64,000 nt of DNA. Source: JBBQXH01 sp963710975. GTDB taxonomy: Bacteria; Actinomycetota; Thermoleophilia; Gaiellales; Gaiellaceae. The stretch lies in the NCBI GenBank assembly GCA_963710975.1, contig CAVQCG010000005.1, forward strand, positions 744,001-808,000. The letters run 5' to 3'. Made by a program: the position numbers and the translations under genes. This document shows, one piece after another, positions 48,576 to 58,843 of the stretch; position 1 is the first letter of the stretch, and the number at the start of each line of letters is the position of its first letter. The notes below the pieces were generated by a model that was not told the DNA's origin, did no database searches, and saw only the letters and a program-made list of their open reading frames with translations.

Positions 48576-49283
48576 GTGAAGAAGTACACGCTGATACTCG
48601 CCCTGGTCCTCGTCGCAACGCTGGCAGGATCCGGGGCCGTCAGTGCTGCGAGCGCAGCTCCGGCAACGTCGCCGGGATTCTCGGCCCGGGTCGACAACCC
48701 CTGGTTCCCGCTGAAACCCGGGACGACCCTCGTCTACCGAGGAACCAAGGATGGAAAGGCCGCGCGCGATGTCGTGACCGTGACCCATCAGACGAAGATG
48801 ATCGACGGGGTCCCCTGCGTCGTCATCAAGGACCGGCTCTACCTCAACGGGCGCCTCGCCGAGCGTACGACGGACTGGTACACGCAGGACAGCAAGGGCA
48901 ACGTCTGGTACTACGGCGAGAAGACTGCGGAGCTCGACCGCCAGGGACACATCACGAGCACCGAAGGAACGTGGCAGGCGGGGGTCGACGGCGCCAAGCC
49001 GGGGATCTACATGCCCGCCCACCCCCGCGTCGGCCAGACGTTCCGCCAGGAGTACTACAAGGGCCACGCCGAGGATCACTTCAAGGTGCTCGACCTGCAC
49101 GCGAGCGTCACGTCTCCGTACAGGTCGTCGGAGAACGCACTCCTGACGAAGGAGTGGACGCCGCTCGAGCCGGGCGTGATCGACCACAAGAGCTACATTC
49201 GTGGCATCGGCACCGTGCTCGAGGAGACCGTCAAGGGCGGCACCGAGCGGCTCGAGCTCGTGGACGTGCGGAGGGAACGCTGA
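48576..49283 (+). CDS. Secreted protein of unknown function, divergent from the two-component system
   Basis: The 235-residue protein has a signal peptide (MKKYTLILALVLVATLAGSG, likely cleavage after an Ala-rich segment near residue 28). The mature part has NPWFPLKPGTTLVYRGTKDG, DWYTQDSKGNVWYYGEKTAE and PGIYMPAHPRVGQTFRQEYY, a pattern seen in uncharacterised exported proteins of actinobacteria. It starts at a GTG with AAGGAGA upstream and sits behind the probable operator, so it is a candidate target of the response regulator. Confidence 0.78.
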   Translation: MKKYTLILALVLVATLAGSGAVSAASAAPATSPGFSARVDNPWFPLKPGTTLVYRGTKDGKAARDVVTVTHQTKMIDGVPCVVIKDRLYLNGRLAERTTDWYTQDSKGNVWYYGEKTAELDRQGHITSTEGTWQAGVDGAKPGIYMPAHPRVGQTFRQEYYKGHAEDHFKVLDLHASVTSPYRSSENALLTKEWTPLEPGVIDHKSYIRGIGTVLEETVKGGTERLELVDVRRER

Positions 49284-49343
49284 AGGAGCGCGGGGTGGCT
49301 CCTCTGCTCACAGGGTCCGGCCGGAGCGTAGAGAATCAGCCGA

Positions 49344-50624
49344 ATGCACGACGTGATCGTGATCGGCGGCGGCTTCGCGGGTGTGACTGCTGCGCGTGAA
49401 GCCGCCCGCGAGGGTCGGACAGTGCTCCTCCTCGAGGCGCGCGACCGGCTGGGCGGACGCACGTGGACAGCCCGCTGGGACGGCCGCGACATCGAGTACG
49501 GAGGCGGCTGGGTGCACTGGCATCAGCCGCACACGTGGTCGGAGATCATGCGCGCCGGTCTCCACGTCGACCTCAGCGAGGACGCGCAAGACGCCGGTTG
49601 GTACGTCGGCGAGGAGCGCCGCTCGGGGACGATCGAGGAGCGTGACGCGATCGCGGAGCGCGGCTGGAATCGGTTCGTTGCCGGTTGCGACGAATACCTC
49701 CCGCAGCCGTACGACCCCCTCCTCAGGGCGACGAATCTCGCCTCGGTCGACTCGCTCACGATCGCCGAGCGAGTCGACCAACTCGGCCTCGGCGAGGAGG
49801 AACGCGACGTTCTCGTCGCCGAGCTCGAGTCGGTCGCACACGGGCCACTCGACGACGCGGGCGCTCTCAGCATCGCCCGCTGGCACCAGCTCTCGGGCGG
49901 CAGCCTCGCGCTCACTCAGTACACGGGCGGCCGGGTGACGCTCCGGGACGGCACCCGCTCGCTGCTCGAATCGATTCACCGGCCCGACCTGCACGAGACG
50001 CGGCTCGCGACGCCCGTCGCGGCGATCTCGCAGTCGGGCGGCCTCGCCGAGGTGCACACCCGCGCCGGCGAGACGCTCGCGTGCCACCGTGTCGTCGTCG
50101 CCGTCCCGCTGAACACGCTCGGCCGCATCGCATTCGAACCAGCCCTGTCCGCCGTGAAGCAGGAGGGAATTGCACTCGGCCAGGCTTCCCGCGGAATCAA
50201 GATCTTCATCCGGGCCCGCGGGCCGGAACGCCTCGTCAACACGATCCGACCCGGTCATCCGTTCGGGTACCTCGACACAGAGTGGCTCCTCGAGGACGGG
50301 ACGCAGATCATGATCGGATTCGGGCTCGACGCAGCCGTGATCGATGCGAGCGACCTTCCGTCCGTCCAACGCGCTCTCGACGAGATCATCCCCGGCTACG
50401 AGGCGCTGGCCGCAACCGCGCACGACTGGCTGGCCGACGAGTTCTCGCTCGGAACCTGGGCGATCCACCGTCCCGGCTGGTACACCCGCTACCACACCGA
50501 GATGCAACGCCCCGAGGGTGTCGTACTGCTCGCAGGCTCAGACCTCGCGAACGGCTGGTCCGGTTTCATCGACGGCGCGATCGAGTCGGGGCTGCGAGCG
50601 GGCGTGTGGGCAACTGATCGCTGA
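49344..50624 (+). CDS. Flavin-containing amine oxidase family protein
   Basis: The 426-residue protein has the Rossmann FAD motif HDVIVIGGGFAGVTAAREAA, the GG doublet region LEARDRLGGRTWTARWDGRD and EYGGGWVHWHQPHTW, and the C-terminal FAD contact GVVLLAGSDLANGWSGFIDG. This is the monoamine oxidase/protoporphyrinogen oxidase-like fold. No signal peptide. Substrate unknown. It follows the secreted-protein gene by 60 bp. Confidence 0.87.
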   Translation: MHDVIVIGGGFAGVTAAREAAREGRTVLLLEARDRLGGRTWTARWDGRDIEYGGGWVHWHQPHTWSEIMRAGLHVDLSEDAQDAGWYVGEERRSGTIEERDAIAERGWNRFVAGCDEYLPQPYDPLLRATNLASVDSLTIAERVDQLGLGEEERDVLVAELESVAHGPLDDAGALSIARWHQLSGGSLALTQYTGGRVTLRDGTRSLLESIHRPDLHETRLATPVAAISQSGGLAEVHTRAGETLACHRVVVAVPLNTLGRIAFEPALSAVKQEGIALGQASRGIKIFIRARGPERLVNTIRPGHPFGYLDTEWLLEDGTQIMIGFGLDAAVIDASDLPSVQRALDEIIPGYEALAATAHDWLADEFSLGTWAIHRPGWYTRYHTEMQRPEGVVLLAGSDLANGWSGFIDGAIESGLRAGVWATDR

Positions 50625-50743
50625 CGAGCTGGCCTCGAGTCTCGACTGAATCATCCCGACTGGATGACAGCGAGCCGCAGCGGAGCGTGCAATAGTGGAG
50701 GGACGAGCCCGAGCCGGGCTCGTGAGATCCCGAAGGGAGACAT

Positions 50744-51256
50744 ATGGCAATCGGTCCTGTACAGCTGCTCGTGCTCGGGTTCGATCACCCGGAGTTCCAC
50801 GGCGAGATCATCGCCGAGCTCGAGAAGCTTCGAGCGAGCGACACCGTCCGCGTCATCGACGCGCTCGCCGTCCACAAGGACGCCGACGGTGAGATCGAGG
50901 TTGCCCACCTCAGCAACCTGACGAAGGACGAGGCGATCGAGCTCGGCAGCATGGTCGGCGCGCTGATCGGCCTCGGAATCGAGGGTGAGGAAGGCATGGA
51001 GGCCGGCGCGATCGCGGGCGCCGAGGCGGCAGCCGACGGTGTTCAGGTCTTCGGCGACCAGGAGGCCTGGGACGTGATCGAGGACATCCCGAACGACTCC
51101 GCGGCCGCGCTGATCCTGCTCGAGCACCAATGGGCCGTCGGGCTGCGCGACGCGATTGCGCGAGCAGGCGGGGTTGGCCTCAGCGACGGGTTCATCCATC
51201 CGACGGACCTCGTGGCGATCGGGCTTATCGCCGCCGAGGAGGCCGAGGCGCAGTAA
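50744..51256 (+). CDS. DUF1269/DUF6325-like protein with Gly-rich helix
   Basis: The 170-residue protein starts MAIGPVQLLVLGFDHPEFHG and has the Gly-rich helical stretch ELGSMVGALIGLGIEGEEGM and the ending GLSDGFIHPTDLVAIGLIAA. Members of this group are small actinobacterial proteins, some thought to be membrane-associated and stress-linked; function unknown. GAAGGGAG precedes the ATG. The tiny Arg-rich gene at 51302 follows by 45 nt. Confidence 0.78.
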   Translation: MAIGPVQLLVLGFDHPEFHGEIIAELEKLRASDTVRVIDALAVHKDADGEIEVAHLSNLTKDEAIELGSMVGALIGLGIEGEEGMEAGAIAGAEAAADGVQVFGDQEAWDVIEDIPNDSAAALILLEHQWAVGLRDAIARAGGVGLSDGFIHPTDLVAIGLIAAEEAEAQ

Positions 51257-51301
51257 CTGGAGAAGAACCCTGTAACCACCGGACGACGGAGGTGAAGAAT
51301 C

Positions 51302-51358
51302 ATGATGATGCGCAGAGTCGCACGACGCACAGCACGGCGCACCTCACGGCGCCGCTAG
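51302..51358 (+). CDS. 18-residue arginine-rich peptide (MMMRRVARRTARRTSRRR)
   Basis: A perfect-looking Shine-Dalgarno GGAGGTGA lies 7 nt before the first of three consecutive ATG codons, and the frame ends at a TAG after 18 codons, ten of them Arg. A strong 13-bp hairpin follows 15 nt later. Spacing after the DUF1269-like gene suggests the same transcript. Function unknown; it could bind RNA or membranes, or be a regulatory leader-type peptide. Its existence as a protein is inferred from the ribosome-binding site only. Confidence 0.5.
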   Translation: MMMRRVARRTARRTSRRR

Positions 51359-51372
51359 AGAACCTGGGCGAG

Positions 51373-51414
51373 CCGCTCCTCACCGTTGCCTTTTCGGGCA
51401 TCGGTGAGGAGCGG
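51373..51414 (+). terminator. Hairpin terminator candidate after the small Arg-rich gene
   Basis: CCGCTCCTCACCG (51373-51385) and CGGTGAGGAGCGG (51402-51414) form a perfect 13-bp stem with a 16-nt loop. It separates the DUF1269-like unit from the SCP2-started operon at 51550. There is no U-tract after the stem. Confidence 0.6.
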
Positions 51415-51549
51415 ACAGCTCCATCCTGGGAGGATCTCGAGCCGAGACGTGTCTCCATCCGGTATCGATCTCGTGAATTTGTTGCACGAGCCTCCGGCGG
51501 TTCTCGTCGCGTCGGGTAGAACCCGCGCCATGACCTCGGCCGTGCCACG

Positions 51550-51918
51550 ATGAGCGACCCCGTCGTCGACTTCTTCGAGGAGCTCGGCGCGCGGGGAAGC
51601 GAGCCGCTGCTTCACAGGGCAAGCGGCACCTTGCGCTTCGACCTCGAGCACGGGAAGAAGAGAGAGCACTGGCTCGTGACGGTCGACAAGGGGGCCGTCG
51701 CTGTCTCGCGCAGAAACGTCAAGGCCGACTGCATCGTTCGCATGGACAGAGCCCTCTTCGCCGACATCGTTCGCGGAAGGGCGAACGCCATAGCGGCGCT
51801 GCTGCGCGGAGTCGTCGGGGTCGAGGGAGACCTGGAGTTGCTGATGCTGTTCCAGCGGCTCTTCCCCGGTCCAGCGTCCACTCACGGCGATGCCGCCGAG
51901 GGAACGGTACGGGCATGA
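51550..51918 (+). CDS. SCP2 sterol-binding domain protein
   Basis: The 122-residue protein fits the SCP2/sterol-transfer fold: SGTLRFDLEHGKKREHWLVT, KGAVAVSRRNVKADCIVRMD and LLRGVVGVEGDLELLMLFQR. Such proteins bind hydrophobic ligands. Why it leads a carbohydrate operon is unclear. Its stop overlaps the next gene's ATG (ATGA). Confidence 0.8.
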   Translation: MSDPVVDFFEELGARGSEPLLHRASGTLRFDLEHGKKREHWLVTVDKGAVAVSRRNVKADCIVRMDRALFADIVRGRANAIAALLRGVVGVEGDLELLMLFQRLFPGPASTHGDAAEGTVRA

Positions 51919-53957
51919 GCGGCGAGCTGGTCAAGATCCTCGACGGGAACACGTTCGTCGTCAGCGCCGACAATGGAGACATCGAGGCGTCGCTCACCGA
52001 CCCGACCGGCCTCTTCTCGTTCGATACGCGCTTCCTCTCGAAGTGGATCCTCACCCTGAACGGCGATCGGCTGAACGCACTCTCCACGGACGACCTCCAG
52101 TACTTCGAGACCCGCTTCTTCCTCGTTCCGGGAACCGGAACGGTCTACGTCGACGCGAAGCTCTCGGTGATCCGTCGCCGGGCTGTCGCCCATGGATTCC
52201 ACGAGGAGCTGACGATCCTGAATCACGACGACAAGCCAGTTGATCTGAAGGTTCGGGTCGAGGCGGGAAGTGACTTCGCCGACCTGTTCGAGGTCAAGGA
52301 TGCTCTCGAGAAGAAGGGCGAGTACTCCACCCGGATCGAGGGTGGGCGCCTCGTGCTCGCCTACGTGCGGGAAACCTACCGGCGCGAGACGATCATCTCG
52401 GCGAGCGAGCCTGCGGCGATCGACGCCAACGGCCTGACCTTCACCGTTCGCATCGAGCCTCACGGGGACTGGACGACGGCTGTGGATGTCATCACGGGCC
52501 TCCCGGGAGGGATCAACGTCACCGGGGCGTCACAAGCGGGCGCCATCAGACGGGCACGACCCAACATGGAGCGGAACCTCGAGCGGTGGCTTGCCGATGC
52601 GCCGCGTGTCGAATGCGACTGGGAGCCCCTCAAAGCGACCTACCGTCGCAGTCTCGTCGACCTCGCCGCGCTGCGGTTCTCGCCGTTGACGTCCGGTGGC
52701 CGAGCCCTTCCCGCCGCCGGCCTGCCGTGGTTCATGACCATGTTCGGGCGCGACAGCATCTTCACCAGCCTCCAGGCGCTGCCGTTCACCGACGAGCTCG
52801 CAGCGACCACCCTGCGTGAGCTCGCCGGGCGACAGGGAACTCGCGTGGACGACTTCCGCGACGAGGATCCCGGGCGCATCCTCCACGAGATGCGCTTCGG
52901 TGAGATGACCGCGTTCGAGGAGCGACCGCACTCGCCCTACTACGGATGCGCAGACGCCACGCCCCTCTTCGTCGTGCTGCTCGACGAGTACGAGCGCTGG
53001 AGCGGTGACCGCAAGCTCGTTCGCGATCTCGAGCACGAGGCGCGAGCGGCCATCACCTGGATCGACGCCTACGCCGACCTCATGGGTAACGGTTACATCT
53101 CGTATCAACGCCGCAACGAGCAAACCGGCCTCGAGAACCAGTGCTGGAAGGACTCCTGGGACTCGATCTCCTACCGGGACGGGCGACTTCCAGGTTTCCC
53201 GCGTGCGACCTGTGAGCTCCAGGGTTACGCGTACGACGCGAAGATGCGCGGCGCCCGTCTGGCACGCCACGTCTGGAAGGATCCGGGGTTTGCCGACCGG
53301 TTGGAGAAAGAGGCGGCCGATCTCAAGCGCCGCTTCAACCGCGACTTCTGGGTCGAGGACGGCGGGTACTTCGCATTGGCGCTGGACACCGAGGGCAAGC
53401 AGGTCGACGCGCTGACGTCGAACAACGGCCACCTTCTCTGGAGCGGGATCGTCGACAAGTCGAAGGCCAAGTCCGTCGTTCGCAATCTCCTGGGACCGAG
53501 ACTGTTCTCCGGCTGGGGCGTCCGCACGCTTGCCGAGGGCGAAGGGCGCTACAACCCGATCGGCTACCACGTCGGAACGGTCTGGCCCTTCGACAACTCG
53601 TTCATCGCCTGGGGCCTTCGCCGCTACGGCTTCAAGGACGAGGCTGCCCGCGTCGCCGCCGGCATCCTCGACGCCGCGGAGTTCTTCCAGGGCCGCCTCC
53701 CGGAGGCGTTTGGCGGGTACGAGCGAAGCGTGACGAAGTATCCGGTTCAGTACCCCACCGCCTGCAGTCCCCAGGCCTGGTCGACCGGGACCCCGCTTCT
53801 CCTCCTACGCACGATGCTCGGGCTCGAGCCGCTCGGCGATCATCTGATCGTCGACCCGGCGCTTCCGGCCGGGATCGGTCATCTCGAGCTGCTCGACATC
53901 CCTGGACGTTGGGGTCAGCATCGACGCGTTCGGACGAGGGCGTATCGTGGTCGATAA
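51915..53957 (+). CDS. Glycogen debranching enzyme-like amylo-alpha-1,6-glucosidase
   Basis: The 680-residue protein has the N-terminal GDE_N_bis-type beta domain (GLFSFDTRFLSKWILTLNGD) and a C-terminal (alpha/alpha)6 barrel: LPWFMTMFGRDSIFTSLQAL, HEMRFGEMTAFEERPHSPYY, NQCWKDSWDSISYRDGRLPG and GEGRYNPIGYHVGTVWPFDN. These match bacterial amylo-alpha-1,6-glucosidase relatives that release glucose at branch points. No signal peptide, so cytoplasmic. It is first of the carbohydrate genes and is followed by zwf after 12 nt. Confidence 0.87.
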   Translation: MSGELVKILDGNTFVVSADNGDIEASLTDPTGLFSFDTRFLSKWILTLNGDRLNALSTDDLQYFETRFFLVPGTGTVYVDAKLSVIRRRAVAHGFHEELTILNHDDKPVDLKVRVEAGSDFADLFEVKDALEKKGEYSTRIEGGRLVLAYVRETYRRETIISASEPAAIDANGLTFTVRIEPHGDWTTAVDVITGLPGGINVTGASQAGAIRRARPNMERNLERWLADAPRVECDWEPLKATYRRSLVDLAALRFSPLTSGGRALPAAGLPWFMTMFGRDSIFTSLQALPFTDELAATTLRELAGRQGTRVDDFRDEDPGRILHEMRFGEMTAFEERPHSPYYGCADATPLFVVLLDEYERWSGDRKLVRDLEHEARAAITWIDAYADLMGNGYISYQRRNEQTGLENQCWKDSWDSISYRDGRLPGFPRATCELQGYAYDAKMRGARLARHVWKDPGFADRLEKEAADLKRRFNRDFWVEDGGYFALALDTEGKQVDALTSNNGHLLWSGIVDKSKAKSVVRNLLGPRLFSGWGVRTLAEGEGRYNPIGYHVGTVWPFDNSFIAWGLRRYGFKDEAARVAAGILDAAEFFQGRLPEAFGGYERSVTKYPVQYPTACSPQAWSTGTPLLLLRTMLGLEPLGDHLIVDPALPAGIGHLELLDIPGRWGQHRRVRTRAYRGR

Positions 53958-53969
53958 GCGAGGCTGAGA

Positions 53970-55373
53970 ATGGCACACGGGGCCGGGGAACCAGCGAAGG
54001 CTGACGTCCTCGTCGTGTTCGGCATCACCGGCGACCTCGCGAAGGTGATGACCTTTCACTCGCTCTACAGACTCGAGCGACGCGGGCTGCTCGAGCTGCC
54101 CGATCGTCGGCGTGGCGGTCGACGACTGGACGTTAGATCAGCTCGTCGAGCGCGCGCGCGAGTCGATCGTCGGAACCGGCGAGCACCTCGAGCCGGACGT
54201 GTTCGACCGCTTCGCCGCCCGCCTCTCCTACGTACAGGGCGACTTCGCGGATGCGGCAACGTACAAACGCGTCGCCGCGGCGATCGAGAATGCGGCGAAT
54301 CCGGTCTTCTACCTCGAGATCCCGCCCTTTCTCTTCGGCAGAGTCGTCGAGGGCCTCGCCGAGGCGGGCCTGACGAAGACCGCGCGGGTCGTGGTGGAGA
54401 AGCCCTTCGGACATGACCAGGCGTCGGCCGCCGCCCTCGCCGAGGAGCTCCACCAGTACATCGACGAATCCCAGCTCTACCGGATCGACCACTTCCTCGG
54501 GAAGATGGGCATCGATGAGATCCTCTACCTGCGGTTCGCGAACACGATGCTGGAGCCGGTCTGGAACCGGAACTACGTCGAGAGCGTGCAGATCACGATG
54601 GCCGAGGACTTCGGGGTGGAGGATCGCGGCCACTTCTACGATCCTGTAGGAGCGCTTCGCGACGTCGTCGTGAACCACATCATGCAGGTCGTCGCGGCAT
54701 CCGCGATGGAGCCGCCCGCAGGCGGTGATCCCGCCACGCTGAAGGACGGCGCTGGTCGCGCTCTTCAAGGCCGTCAGCGCGGCCGATCCGGCCCACTACG
54801 TGCGCGGCCAGTACGACGGCTACCTGGGTATCGACGGCGTCGATCCTGACTCGACGACCGAGACGTACGCCGCACTACGCCTCGAGATCGACAACTGGCG
54901 CTGGTCCGGCGTGCCGTTCTTCATCCGCACCGGGAAATGCCTGCCGGTGACGCAGACCGAGGTGAGGCTCGTCTTCAAGCGCCCGCCTCGGCTCGGCTTC
55001 GGCGCCCTCGACCGAGAGCCCGAGCCGGACCAGTTCGTGATCAAGCTCGATCCCTCGACCGGTGTCCAGCTGACGCTGGATGCGCATCGGGCGGACGCGC
55101 CGACCGCCGAGGGGATCACCCTCGACATGGAGTTCGCCGACCCAGGGAGGCGAAGGCGCAACACCGTACGAGGTGCTGCTTCACGCCGCGATGGTCGGAC
55201 AGAGCACGCGCTTCACCCGCCAGGACGGCGTCGAGGAGACCTGGCGCATCATGCAGCCCCTGCTCGATGCTCCGCCTCCTGTACATCCGTACGAGAAGGG
55301 CACCTGGGGGCCGGCTGCCGGCGACGCGCTCGTCGCCGGCTATGGCCGCTGGCACGGGCCATGGGTCGCGTGA
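53970..55373 (+). CDS. zwf: Glucose-6-phosphate dehydrogenase (three single-base insertions)
   Basis: The segments read in order are ADVLVVFGITGDLAKVMTFH (NADP site GxTGDLA), AVDDWTLDQLVERARESIVG, VVVEKPFGHDQASAAALAEE, the active site LYRIDHFLGKMGIDEILYLR, then YVRGQYDGYLGIDGVDPDST and FFIRTGKCLPVTQTEVRLVF, ending PYEKGTWGPAAGDALVAGYG. Extra bases near 54102, 54748 and 55142 split the gene into four frames. Corrected length (about 467 residues) and all motifs are normal, so the enzyme is probably intact in the organism. It oxidises glucose 6-phosphate with NADP. The stop overlaps the GH15 start (GTGA). Confidence 0.88.
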
Positions 55374-57273
55374 ACGGCTCCAACCCACCCGCCGAGCCCT
55401 CGCCCCAGAGCGCCGCCCTGCCGTCACCGTTTCCGCCGATTGCGGACTTTGCGTTCCTGTCGGACTGCCACACAGGGGCGTTGATCGCCCCTGACGGGTC
55501 GGTCGAGTGGCTGTGCGTCCCCCGCTTCGACGCGCCGAGCGTGTTCGGCACACTGCTCGACCGCGAGGCAGGATCCTTCCGGTTCGGGCCGTTCGGCATC
55601 AACGTTCCGGCCGCGCGCGAGTATGAGCCGGGGACGAACGTTCTCCGGACGACATGGAAAACGCCAACCGGCTGGGTGCTCGTGCGCGAGGCGCTGACCA
55701 TCGGTCCACGCAAGGGTGAGGACACGGTCACGCCGCACACCCGACCGCCGGCTGACGACGACGCCGAGCATCTGCTGGTGCGCACGGTTGAATGCCTCGA
55801 GGGCCGGGTGGAGATAGAACTCGTCTGCGAGCCCGTCTTCGACTACGGGCGCGTGCCCGCCGAGTGGATCCTCGTCGACGGGAGCCGCCAGACGGCCGAC
55901 GCGAGCGGCGCCGGATCAGACGATCAGACTGCAAACGGACATGGCCCTCGGCATCGAAGGCAACCGCGTCCGTGCGCGCCACGTCCTCGAGCAGGACGAG
56001 CAGGATCTTCTGCTCGCTGTCCTGGGCGGAAGCCCTCGCATCGCCACGGGACGTCGACGAGGCGGACGCGCGGCTCGCCGCCACCACCCGTTACTGGCGC
56101 GCCTGGTTGGGAAGGGCACGCGTTCCCGATCACCCCTGGCGAGACCCGATCCAGCGCTCGGCCCTCGCGATCAAGGGCCTGACCTATATGCCGACTGGCG
56201 CGACGGTCGCCGCGCTGACGACCTCGCTCCCGGAGACACCTGGCGGCGAGCGCAACTGGGACTACCGGTACACCTGGATGCGCGACTCGACCTTCACCCT
56301 CCAGGCGCTCCATTGGCTCAACCTCGATTGGGAGGCCGACGAATTCATGCAGTTCGTCGCGGACGTCGAGCCCAACGAGGACGGCGCGCTGCAGATCATG
56401 TACGGGATCGACGGCCGGCGCGACCTGACCGAGTCGACGCGCGATGACCTCTCGGGCTACGCGGGCGCGCGCCCGGTGCGGGTCGGCAACGGCGCGTTCG
56501 ATCAGCGCCAGAACGACGTCTACGGTGCCGTGCTGGACTCGATCTTGCTGCATACGCGCCGTAGCGAGCATCTGCCACGGCGGCTGTGGCCGATCGTGAA
56601 GTCGCAGGCCGAATGCGCGAGCCGCGTCTGGCGAGAGCCCGATCAGGGCATCTGGGAGGCCCGCGGCAAGCCGCAGCAGTACGTCTCCTCGAAGCTCATG
56701 TGCTGGGTCGCCCTCGATCGCGCGGCGAAGCTCGCGGAGATTCGTGGCGACCCGACGCTGAGCACGACCTGGCACGCCACCGCGGACGAGATCCGGGCCG
56801 ATGTCCTTGCCCACGGCGTCAGCGACCGGGGCGTTCTTCGCCAGCATTACGAGACGGACGCGTTGGACGCCTCGGTGCTCCTCGCGGCGATGTTCGGGTT
56901 CCTACCGAGTGGCGACGAACGTCTACGCAAGACCGTGCTCGCGATCGCCGAGGAGCTGACCGAGCACGGACTGGTTCTTCGCTACCACACCGACGAGACC
57001 GACGACGGGCTCTCCGGCAAGGAAGGGACGTTCCTGATCTGCTCGTTCTGGCTCGTCTCGGCGCTGGCGATCGTCGGCGAGAGGCAGCGGGCCCGCGACC
57101 TGATGGAGCGCCTCTTGCGGATCGCCTCGCCGCTTGGGCTCTATGCCGAGGAGTTCGACACCGAGACCGCCAGGCACCTCGGGAACTTCCCGCAGGCCTT
57201 CTCGCACCTGGCGCTGATCGAGGCGGCGGCCCGCATCATCCTTGCTGAGCGACTCGAGGAGTACGAATCGTGA
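55370..57273 (+). CDS. GH15 family glucoamylase/trehalase-like hydrolase (two frameshifts)
   Basis: The N-terminal part (IADFAFLSDCHTGALIAPDG, SVEWLCVPRFDAPSVFGTLL) is the GH15 beta domain. A short segment (QTIRLQTDMALGIEGNRVRA) is in a second frame and the catalytic (alpha/alpha)6 barrel in a third: RNWDYRYTWMRDSTFTLQAL, the general acid region GIWEARGKPQQYVSSKLMCW and FPQAFSHLALIEAAARII. Lesions lie near 55915 and 56005. Corrected length is about 634 residues. Family members hydrolyse alpha-1,4-glucans or trehalose to glucose; the sequence alone does not decide. The stop overlaps the GMC start (GTGA). Confidence 0.85.
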
Positions 57274-58834
57274 GTACGTACGACGTCATCATCATCGGGA
57301 CGGGAGCCGGGGGCGGAACGCTCGCCCGCCATCTCGCCCCGTCGGGCAAGCGCATCCTTCTGCTCGAGCGTGGCGACTGGCTCCCGCGCGAGCCGCAGAA
57401 CTGGCGCGCAGAGGACGTGTTCGTGGAAAACCGCTACGTCTCGCCAGACACCTGGTACGACGCGAAGGGCAAGCCGTTCCAGCCGCAGGTCCACTACTTC
57501 GTCGGAGGCGCGACGAAGCTCTATGGCGCTGCGCTCTACCGCTTCCGCGCGGAGGACTTCGGCGAGATACCCACCACGACGGCGTCTCGCCCGCATGGCC
57601 TATCTCGTATGACGAGCTGGAGCAGTACTACACGCGGGCCGAGCAGCTCTACCAGGTGCACGGAGCGCGCGGACGAGGATCCGACCGAGGCCCCCGCGAG
57701 CGCGCCGTATTCGTTTCCTGCCCTCTCGCACGAGCCGCGCATCCAGCGACTGCGCCGACGATCTCGGCCGGCGCTGGATACCACCCGTTCCACGCACCCT
57801 GCGGCGTGATGCTCGACGAGGCGAACCAGGCCGTACAGCGCCGTGTGTGCGCTGCGCGAACTGTGACGGCTTCCCGTGCCTTGTTCAGGCGAAGTCGGAC
57901 GCCGAGGTTCTCGGCGTACGACCGGCTCTCGAGCACCCGAACGTGACGCTGCTGACGAACGCCACAGGCGGTCAAGCTCGAGACCACCGCCGCGGGCAAC
58001 GACGGTCACGGACGTGGTGGTCGAGCGCGACGGGCGAGCACCGAGCGATTACACAGGCGCCATCGTGGTCGCTCGGCCTGCGGCGCCGCAAACACGGCCA
58101 GGCTGCTCCTTCGCTCGGCGAACGACAAGCATCCGGCCGGCCTCGCCAACGGCTCGGATCAGGTCGGGCGCAACTACATGTTCCACGCAAGCCAGGCGGT
58201 GCTCGCCCTCTCGCGCGAGGAGAACCCGACCACCTACCAGAAGACGCTCGGGCTCAACGACTTCTACTTCGGCAGCGACGACTTCGAGTACCCACTCGGG
58301 AACATCCAGATGATCGGCAAGTCACAGGCGCGCGATGTTCCGCGGCGAGAAGCCGACGGAGACGAAGCTCGCACCCGAATGGTCGCTGGAGCGGATCGCC
58401 ACGTCACGCCATCGACTTCTGGCTGTCGACCGAGGACCTGCCCCGGCCCGAGAACCGGGTCACCCTCGACTCGGACGGGAACCTCACGCTGAGGTACACG
58501 CCGACGAACGATGTGCCGAAGCAGCGGCTCAACGCGAAGCTGAAGTCGATCCTCGGCAAGCTGCGACATGAACCCCGACCACCTGATCCACCGCTTCGCC
58601 TACATGAAGAACGAGATTCCGCTGGCGGGCTGTCGCGCATCAGGCCGGGACATGCCGGTTCGGGACGGATCCGGCCACGTCGGCGTTGAACACCGATTGC
58701 CGGGCGCACGAGGTCGACAACCTCTACGTGGTCGACACGAGCATCTTCCCGGTCGGCGCGTGAACCCTGCGCTCACCGCGATGGCGAACGCCCTGCGCGT
58801 CGGCGACCACCTGCTCGAGCGGCTCGACGCCTGA
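57270..58834 (+). pseudogene. GMC-family FAD oxidoreductase, broken by many frameshifts (probably sequence errors)
   Basis: Read across frames, the product is a 520-residue GMC oxidoreductase. It starts MSTYDVIIIGTGAGGGTLAR (FAD site), continues QVHYFVGGATKLYGAALYRF, SPAWPISYDELEQYYTRAEQ and AGYHPFHAPCGVMLDEANQA, has the cysteine motif CVRCANCDGFPCLVQAKSDA, and ends with HEVDNLYVVDTSIFPV-type and NPALTAMANALRVGDHLLER (active-site region). At least eight single-base indels are needed, yet no stop codon or motif loss interrupts the conserved pieces. It likely oxidises a sugar or alcohol and passes electrons to the quinone pool or a carrier. Starts at a GTG inside the GH15 stop. Confidence 0.8.
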
Positions 58835-58843
58835 GCCCGGAGC

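Noticed and set aside
34000..51500. Prophage or integrative element
   Set aside because: No integrase, structural, replication or transfer genes are seen; gene content is mixed metabolic and regulatory, and base composition appears similar to the flanks.
57242..57946. Separate genes in the alternative frames of the GMC and epimerase region
   Set aside because: Their conserved pieces join in order into single known enzymes, so they are fragments of two broken genes rather than independent proteins.
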